Origin: CAYWBI01 sp964456445
GTDB taxonomy: Bacteria > Calditrichota > Calditrichia > Calditrichales > J004
Direction: 5' to 3'
Assembly (NCBI GenBank): GCA_964456445.1
Contig: CAYWBI010000130.1
Span: forward strand, 1 to 10,669
DNA: 10,669 nucleotides
Part shown: in pieces, positions 6,343-10,669 of the stretch
Layout of the letters: every line of letters starts with the position of its first letter
How positions within the stretch are numbered: the first letter of the stretch is position 1
Translations under genes and position numbers: made by a program
Notes under the pieces: model-generated
Seen by the model: only the letters and a program-made list of their open reading frames with translations
What the model was told of the DNA's origin: nothing
Database searches by the model: none

Positions 6343-6477
6343 GGTCTTTTGATGGGACCCGTCGGCTACCTGAAGTTGGAGGCCATCGAGCTATTATAGA
6401 AAGTTAAAACTATAGAAGCGCCCACCCGGCCATTCGCTTTATTTGTAAATATATGCTCCGATCACCATCAAAGGGTC
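6343..6477. other. Possible structured RNA or 3' UTR fold
   Basis: GGTCTTTTGATGG (6343-6355) can pair over 13 positions with CCATCAAAGGGTC (6465-6477): 8 contiguous Watson-Crick pairs, then a mix with three G-U pairs. GTCGG/CCGAT (6361-6365/6458-6462), GGCC/GGCC (6381-6384/6428-6431) and TATAG/CTATA (6395-6399/6410-6414) could stack inside, giving a long interrupted rod. The outer right arm ends one base from the rsgA stop. It matches no RNA family I recognise: no SRP RNA GGAAGGAAGCAGC-like loop, no tmRNA and no RNase P core. It may simply be decayed repeat sequence. Confidence 0.25.
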
Positions 6478-6478
6478 T

Positions 6479-7270
6479 TTACAATGAATCCACAAAATTA
6501 CAATATGACCGATAGCGTATGCGGGAGATTTCCCCTGCTTCCACCGCCGCCTTTACGGCACATTGTTTTTCGGAAAGATGCAGGCAGTTATTAAATTTGC
6601 ACCCTTCGGCAAAATCGGCAAACTCACCGTAAAAGAAGCGCGCTTCATCACGATGGATATCTACAAAATCCACCATTTTCATACCCGGGAGGTCAATCAC
6701 TTCGGTGCTCGCATCCAGCCGATAGGTAAGCACCTGTGTTGTTGTATGACGGCCTTTATTGTTAACATCACTTATCTCGCCAACGGCCACTTGCAGCGCC
6801 GGTTCAATTTTATTGAGTAAACTACTTTTCCCAACACCGGAATGACCGGCAAGAGCGGAACGTTTTCCGCGTAAGGCCACATCCAGGTCTGCCATGCCCC
6901 GCCCATCCTTAACAGATGTTACCAAAACCGGATAACCTATTTTTTCATAAACAAGACGTATATTATCTATATCTCCCGGCGTGTCAACCAAGTCCGCTTT
7001 ATTGAGACAGATAAGAGGTAAGACATTTTCCAACTCGGCTACAATCAGCAGGCGATCAATCAAGCCGGGTTTTAGGGCAGGTTGTACAAAGGAAGCAACA
7101 ATCAGCAATTGATCAATATTTCGGCTCATACGCCGCACATACGGAATATGCCGTTCAATATATTTTGGCAGAACCGAATCATGGAGCAGCATACTTTTTT
7201 CCTTACGGCTTTGCTTTTCGCGCAGAAAATAATCTATTCGTTTTTGCTGCCGCTTCGTTAACTTGGCCAT
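6479..7270 (-). CDS. rsgA: RsgA-type circularly permuted GTPase, OB fold absent
   Basis: RsgA (YjeQ/YloQ) is a GTPase that acts late in 30S subunit maturation. The circularly permuted G-motif order is present: G4 NKAD (90-93), a G5-like TSVK (118-121), G1 GHSGVGKSS (142-150), G2 region GRHTTT (173-178), then G3 DLPG (193-196). A C-terminal zinc knuckle follows with Cys224, Cys229, His231 and Cys237. The protein is 263 residues against about 300-350 for usual members. The shortfall is at the N-terminus, where the OB fold is replaced by about 50 residues starting with a Lys/Arg-rich helix-like stretch (MAKLTKRQQKR). The upstream gene ends 4 bases before the ATG, so no missing exon-like piece is hidden there. 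A weak AAGGA lies 14 bases upstream, so translation is probably coupled to the thymidine phosphorylase gene. Family call is firm; loss of the OB fold is read directly, its effect is unknown. Confidence 0.88.
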   Translation of the reverse strand: MAKLTKRQQKRIDYFLREKQSRKEKSMLLHDSVLPKYIERHIPYVRRMSRNIDQLLIVASFVQPALKPGLIDRLLIVAELENVLPLICLNKADLVDTPGDIDNIRLVYEKIGYPVLVTSVKDGRGMADLDVALRGKRSALAGHSGVGKSSLLNKIEPALQVAVGEISDVNNKGRHTTTQVLTYRLDASTEVIDLPGMKMVDFVDIHRDEARFFYGEFADFAEGCKFNNCLHLSEKQCAVKAAVEAGEISRIRYRSYCNFVDSL

Positions 7271-7274
7271 GGTC

Positions 7275-8591
7275 TTATAAACTGTCCTTGTCCAAAAAAT
7301 CCAGGATCATTTTGGGTGCATCAGCAGCCTCGGATCCGATATTTACAGCTGCTTCCAAACGTTTGGCAACGGTTTGCAACACATCTTGTTTGTCCGTAAG
7401 AACGGTCATCATAACCTCACCCGCTTTCACGGCGTCGCCAATTTTTTTATGAACCACAATACCCGCTTTCGGGTCGATTTTATCATCCCATTTCAACCGT
7501 CCGGCGCCAAGCTGCACCGCGCTAAGCCCAACTTCCAGAGAATCTATATCGCTTACAACACCGTTTTTACCGGCAGTGACTTCATGAACAAATTTTGCCC
7601 TGGGATAGTTTTCTGGATGGAGCAACATCTGGACATCGCCTTCCTGACGGGCAACAATTTCCAAAAATTTTTGCCATGCTTTTCCACTACTGACCATCTG
7701 TTTGGATATAACAATCCCTTCTTCCAGCGAGGCGGCTTTTTGTCCCAGCCAGATCATAGCCCCGCATAAATGATGGGTGACTTCCATCAGATCGTGCGGG
7801 CCTTTATCTTGCAGGCACTTTATACTCTCCTCAATTTCAATCCAGTTCCCTACCGCATGACCCAAGGGTTGATTCATATTGGTAATAAAGGCCACGGTAC
7901 GCTTGCCGCCGTTTTCACCGATACCGATCAGGCTTTTGGCCAGCGTAACGGAATCTTCATATTTTTGCATAAAGGCGCCATGCCCTGTTTTCACATCCAG
8001 AACAAGGGCGTCGATGCCTTCGGCTAATTTTTTACTCATAATCGATCCGGAAATAAGCGGGATGGATTGTACCGTTGCCGTAACGTCGCGCAAGGCATAC
8101 ATCTTTTTATCGGCCGGAGCGATGGTTGCTGTTTGACCAATCAGGCAAACGCCAATTTCTGCAATTATTTTTTTATATTCGGACACATCATAATCTACCC
8201 GGAAACCGGGGATGCTTTCCAACTTATCCAGGGTGCCCCCGGTATGTCCCAGCCCCCTTCCGGATATCATGGGCACAGGCACTCCCGCTGCCGCAACAAT
8301 AGCCGCAAGTGGAATCGATACCTTATCGCCTACACCGCCTGTGCTGTGTTTGTCGACCTTTATACCGGGTATAGCCGATAAATCCACAACTTCACCACTA
8401 TGCAACATCGCCTGTGTCAACGCATGTTTCTCTGCGTCGCTCATTCCCCTGAAGAAAACTGCCATCAGAAAGGCCGCCATCTGGTAATCAGGGATTTGGT
8501 CGTTTGTAAAACCATTTATCATGGAGTTGATTTGATCTGTTGTTAGTTCTTTACCATCACGTTTAAGGGTAATTATTTCATAGGGGGTCAT
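7275..8591 (-). CDS. deoA: Thymidine (pyrimidine-nucleoside) phosphorylase
   Basis: This enzyme cleaves thymidine (or another pyrimidine nucleoside) with phosphate to base plus (deoxy)ribose 1-phosphate. I start it at the ATG at 8591, which has AAGGAA (8598-8603) 6 bases upstream; a longer in-frame ATG at 8657 lacks such a site and adds 22 unconserved residues. The 438-residue length equals the family norm. Phosphate-binding DKHSTGGVGDK is at 80-90, and the family signature SGRGLGHTGGTLDKLE at 110-125. His82, Arg168, Ser183 and Lys187 keep the exact spacing of the E. coli active-site His85/Arg171/Ser186/Lys190. Met108 stands where E. coli thymidine phosphorylase has Met111 and broad pyrimidine-nucleoside phosphorylases have Lys, which favours a thymidine-type enzyme (from memory of the literature). 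The C-terminal beta domain is present. rsgA follows after 4 bases. Confidence 0.92.
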   Translation of the reverse strand: MTPYEIITLKRDGKELTTDQINSMINGFTNDQIPDYQMAAFLMAVFFRGMSDAEKHALTQAMLHSGEVVDLSAIPGIKVDKHSTGGVGDKVSIPLAAIVAAAGVPVPMISGRGLGHTGGTLDKLESIPGFRVDYDVSEYKKIIAEIGVCLIGQTATIAPADKKMYALRDVTATVQSIPLISGSIMSKKLAEGIDALVLDVKTGHGAFMQKYEDSVTLAKSLIGIGENGGKRTVAFITNMNQPLGHAVGNWIEIEESIKCLQDKGPHDLMEVTHHLCGAMIWLGQKAASLEEGIVISKQMVSSGKAWQKFLEIVARQEGDVQMLLHPENYPRAKFVHEVTAGKNGVVSDIDSLEVGLSAVQLGAGRLKWDDKIDPKAGIVVHKKIGDAVKAGEVMMTVLTDKQDVLQTVAKRLEAAVNIGSEAADAPKMILDFLDKDSL

Positions 8592-8603
8592 TTGTATTTC
8601 CTT
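8591..8603 (-). promoter_or_regulatory. Ribosome binding site that fixes the deoA start
   Basis: On the minus strand AAGGAA (8603 to 8598) stands 6 bases before ATG (8591). It supports the 438-residue form over a 460-residue one. Confidence 0.8.
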
Positions 8604-8794
8604 CGTCACCAAAATATTTTTCCCGATGTATGTAAGTTCATGTTTGATTATTACCATCAGAGTAATGTAGCAAGAGGGGAATTTAAGTCATTCTGTTGTT
8701 TAAAGCCAACATTCCAATGCAGACCGGGCCTGCTTTCACATTGCATAGCGAGCTTCTTGATCTGATAAACACCGGACGCCTTCACCTGGAATTA

Positions 8795-9919
8795 TTAAAT
8801 TGTTTTATCTGCTTCCTCGGCAAATTCTTCAGCGCGTCTCACTAAGAGCGCATATGCATTTTGCATCGCTTCTGATTTTGAAACACCTGCTGTTCGGATT
8901 GGTTTTATGATCGAAACCCCAAGCGCTTCACGTTCAATCTCGGTCAAGGAAACATCGCCGCAGACAATCGCCAGCGGTTTGTCCGCTAGATTGCAACGAT
9001 CCAAAACGCCTTTGACAACTTTGCCTTGTAAGGTTTGTGTATCGAGCAGACCTTCGCCGGTAATGGCCCAATCCGAATGACGCAGATGTGTATTAAAATC
9101 CACAAAACTCAGTATGGTTTCGATCCCGCTGGAAATCTTTGCCTTGCAGAAGGCACACATACCGGCGGCAATTCCACCGGCCGCTCCGCCGCCTGGAATA
9201 TGTGAAAAATCATTTTTGAATGTGGTATGCAGGATGTTGGCAAAATTCCTAAGCCCGTTATCCAGTTGGATGATTTCCGGAACGCCAGCGCCTTTTTGAG
9301 CGGCAAAAACATGGGCCGCGCCGTTCTTCCCATACAGTAGATTGTTCACATCCGTCAAAACTTTTATGGAAACCCCTTCAAGGGAAATCGCGTTCCGGCT
9401 ATCGATCGCCCGTATTTTTATAAGGTTTGCGCCGATGGGTTCCAGAATCCGTTTATCCTTATCGAGAAACGCATATCCAAGTGCGCTTGCTATACCCATC
9501 CCCCCGTCATTTGTGGCGCTCCCACCGATAAAAAGATAAATATTTTGCGCGCCTTTTATAATTGCATCCCGAACCATTTCCCCCACACCGAAAGAGGTTG
9601 TATGCATGGGGTTACGCCTGGACTTTTCCAGTAATTGCAAACCACCGGCCATGGCCAATTCGATATAGGCCTCAGTGGCCGACAGGCCATAATATGCTTC
9701 GATTGGTTTGAATAGCGGATTGCTTACGGTAAGATAAACCCGTTTAAAATGCAGCGTGCTTTCCAATGCATCCAATGAGCCCTCACCGCCATCCGCAAGC
9801 GGCAATTTTAAAATTTGTGCATCCGGCAGCCGTTTGAGGATACCTTGCTCAACAGCGTCACATACTTCCGTTGCGCTTAGTGAACCCTTGAATTTATCGG
9901 GTGCAATTAAGAATTTCAT
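8795..9919 (-). CDS. Glycerate 2-kinase (GarK/GlxK family)
   Basis: This cytosolic kinase phosphorylates D-glycerate, in this family at the 2-position to give 2-phosphoglycerate for lower glycolysis. The start is ATG at 9919, with GGGAG (9929-9933) 9 bases upstream; an in-frame ATG at 9955 would add 12 unconserved residues. The 374 residues match the family length. Diagnostic blocks in order are APDKFKGSL (6-14), LADGGEGS (41-48), GGSATNDGGMG (132-142), LTDVNN (188-193), PGGGAAGG (242-249) and TGEGLLDTQTLQGK (287-300). The usual Pro after DVxN is Leu194 here, a small deviation. No glyoxylate, tartronate or sugar-acid genes lie nearby, so the source of glycerate is not shown. The gene is 203 bases upstream of deoA on the same strand, with no terminator seen between them. 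Confidence 0.92.
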   Translation of the reverse strand: MKFLIAPDKFKGSLSATEVCDAVEQGILKRLPDAQILKLPLADGGEGSLDALESTLHFKRVYLTVSNPLFKPIEAYYGLSATEAYIELAMAGGLQLLEKSRRNPMHTTSFGVGEMVRDAIIKGAQNIYLFIGGSATNDGGMGIASALGYAFLDKDKRILEPIGANLIKIRAIDSRNAISLEGVSIKVLTDVNNLLYGKNGAAHVFAAQKGAGVPEIIQLDNGLRNFANILHTTFKNDFSHIPGGGAAGGIAAGMCAFCKAKISSGIETILSFVDFNTHLRHSDWAITGEGLLDTQTLQGKVVKGVLDRCNLADKPLAIVCGDVSLTEIEREALGVSIIKPIRTAGVSKSEAMQNAYALLVRRAEEFAEEADKTI

Positions 9920-9928
9920 TTTTCGTTT

Positions 9929-9935
9929 CTCCCTT
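9929..9935 (-). promoter_or_regulatory. Ribosome binding site that fixes the glycerate kinase start
   Basis: AAGGGAG on the minus strand (9935 to 9929) lies 9 bases before ATG at 9919, where the conserved MKFLIAPDKFKGSL begins. Confidence 0.8.
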
Positions 9936-9942
9936 GGGGAAG

Positions 9943-9977
9943 AATCATAACGCATAAGACAAAACAGTTCCCGGAAC
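9943..9977 (-). promoter_or_regulatory. Possible promoter/operator of the glycerate kinase gene
   Basis: On the minus strand GGAACT (9971 to 9966) is followed after 15 bases by TTATGAT (9950 to 9944), 25 bases upstream of the ATG. GGAACT also forms half of a short palindrome, GTTCC-C-GGAAC (9967-9977), so a repressor site is an equally good reading. A TATGAT -10 is embedded here, without a good TTGACA -35. Confidence 0.25.
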
Positions 9978-10215
9978 CGATAACCGGAGCTTGTTTTCTA
10001 ATACAGGTGAAGGTTTGGGTTTGGTTCATTAGTCTGTTCCTTTAAGAAATATCTGTTGTTCTGATCCGCTTAAATAATATTTATTGGTTTTTATTGATGC
10101 CGATAGAAATTTACATATTTTATCATTATCCAGCGATATTATTCGTTTTGGGTTCTTTGAAAAGGTTGTTAGAAAACAGCAGGTCACGAACAGCATAAAT
10201 CGATGTTCCTTGTTT

Positions 10216-10251
10216 ATAAATCACAAACCATTGAAACGGTTTGTGATTTAT
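10216..10251. repeat. Strong hairpin, 14-base perfect arms
   Basis: ATAAATCACAAACC (10216-10229) pairs exactly with GGTTTGTGATTTAT (10238-10251) around an 8-base loop. No T-tract follows on either strand (GTCGCC on the plus strand, mixed sequence on the minus), so it is not a standard terminator. It lies 300 bases upstream of the glycerate kinase start, with no gene of its own. Confidence 0.85.
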
Positions 10252-10265
10252 GTCGCCATTGTTTT

Positions 10266-10287
10266 ACCCACGACTGAATTCGTGGGT
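10266..10287. repeat. Hairpin with CCCACGA arms
   Basis: ACCCACGA (10266-10273) pairs with TCGTGGGT (10280-10287) around a 6-base loop. It sits 14 bases after the previous hairpin. Its CCCAC...GTGGG ends resemble the palindromes at 6113-6132 and 6232-6267, so it may belong to the same dispersed repeat class. Confidence 0.7.
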
Positions 10288-10559
10288 TAGCAAAGGGCCA
10301 GCTTAATATTTAAATTTTCTTTTTTATTGGATATATTCAAACCTATTTCTTATACTCTTTCGTGCTCATTTTAAAGACCGGCTATGAACTCAATGAACTA
10401 TTCGAATATTATAAGTAAGCGTTATGGATAATATGAAAAATTTTATTTTAGGATATTATACGTAATAGAACCTTATAATAAATACTTTTTAGTTTAACAA
10501 AAATAAAATGATACGTTTGCTAAAAAAAAGAAAAACAAAGTGATATTATGCGAAATCTC

Positions 10560-10588
10560 GCGGCTCACTTACAAGTTAGCCGCCTTTT
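10560..10588 (+). other. GC-rich hairpin followed by a short T run
   Basis: GCGGCT (10560-10565) pairs with AGCCGC (10578-10583), and ACTT/AAGT (10567-10570/10573-10576) extend the stem past one C-T mismatch to a 2-base loop. CTTTT follows (10584-10588). It looks like a weak plus-strand terminator, yet no plus-strand gene ends before it in the window. Confidence 0.35.
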
Positions 10589-10669
10589 GCAAAAATTTTC
10601 GTTTAGTCTAATTCAAAAAAATCAATCTGCCGGGCTTTTAACAGCGAAGCCGCCTCTGTTTAAAACGTG

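Larger units (their letters stand above)
6031..6478. other. 448-base gap between convergent genes, rich in inverted repeats
   Basis: No coding frame is supported here. The gap lies at the 3' ends of the second M16 gene (plus) and rsgA (minus). It holds a palindromic element (6048-6316) and a separate long-range inverted repeat (6343-6477), described in their own entries. No conventional hairpin with a T-tract is visible for either flanking gene, so the palindromes may double as terminators. Confidence 0.8.
9920..10669. other. 750-base AT-rich right end without a supported gene
   Basis: The part next to glycerate kinase (9920 to about 10080) would hold its leader and promoter. Two hairpins sit at 10216-10287. 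From about 10300 to 10550 the sequence is strongly AT-rich and open only in short frames. At 10548 an ATG opens a plus frame of 40 codons that runs off the window (starting MRNLAAHLQV), with only a weak upstream AAAGTGA. On the minus strand a 15-codon frame enters from the edge and stops at 10622 (ending FAVKSPAD). Either could be a partial gene; neither can be supported. Confidence 0.6.

Noticed and set aside
6343..6477. 6S RNA, SRP RNA or tmRNA
   Set aside because: The rod-like pairing recalls 6S, but no conserved sequence block of any of these RNAs is recognisable, so only an unnamed fold is reported.
6031..6478. CRISPR array
   Set aside because: The repeats are palindromic and few, without regular spacing or unique spacers, and no cas gene is present.
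6479..9919. A functional pathway linking glycerate kinase, thymidine phosphorylase and RsgA
   Set aside because: The three are on one strand, but the known reactions do not connect, and the 203-base gap argues against one unit including glycerate kinase.
10084..10290. A 68-codon plus-strand frame in the right intergenic region
   Set aside because: It runs straight through both strong hairpins, has no ribosome site, no recognisable domain and low-complexity, AT-driven codon use.
10300..10550. Replication origin in the AT-rich stretch
   Set aside because: No cluster of DnaA-box-like sequences and no dnaA, dnaN or rep gene nearby.

Overview
The window carries ten protein-coding genes in three blocks. 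The sequence is moderately AT-rich. The content is chromosomal: metabolic, regulatory and proteolytic genes, with no phage, plasmid, tRNA, rRNA or CRISPR signature. I cannot place the organism firmly. A B12-type ribonucleotide reductase accessory gene, a paired M16B peptidase, an ECF sigma/TlpA operon and CCCAC-type intergenic palindromes fit a free-living Gram-negative-like lineage (FCB-type or Calditrichota-type candidate phyla are guesses).

Left block, plus strand (1-3277). A TSCPD/zinc-ribbon protein like NrdJb, a companion of adenosylcobalamin-dependent ribonucleotide reductase, is followed by a lone FecE/BtuD-type ABC ATPase with no permease or binding protein nearby. Next is a compact operon: an ECF sigma factor with a TTG start, a small Cys-rich protein resembling a zinc-finger anti-sigma factor that has lost the canonical His and one Cys, and a membrane-anchored TlpA/ResA-like thioredoxin. 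It ends at a strong intrinsic terminator (3242-3277).

Middle block, plus strand (3347-6030). Two tandem M16 peptidase genes lie 5 bases apart. The first has the zinc site (HxxEH plus a distal Glu) and lacks the Arg/Tyr pair. The second lacks the zinc site and keeps the Arg/Tyr pair. This is the known logic of a heterodimeric M16B protease.

The 448-base gap between convergent genes (6031-6478) is the most structured non-coding stretch. It holds a roughly 270-base element bounded by 13-base inverted repeats with three nested palindromes, one with perfect 17-base arms, so it resembles a MITE or REP-type element. A second, independent fold candidate follows at 6343-6477.

Right block, minus strand (9919 down to 6479). 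The order is glycerate 2-kinase, then thymidine phosphorylase, then an RsgA-type ribosome-assembly GTPase. The RsgA has a short basic N-terminus in place of the OB fold. Thymidine phosphorylase and rsgA are 4 bases apart and probably co-transcribed. Glycerate kinase is separated by 203 bases. The right end (9920-10669) is AT-rich and has two strong hairpins but no gene I can support.

I found no clear new multi-gene system. The best leads are the palindromic element, the degenerate anti-sigma candidate beside an ECF sigma factor, and the RsgA without an OB fold.
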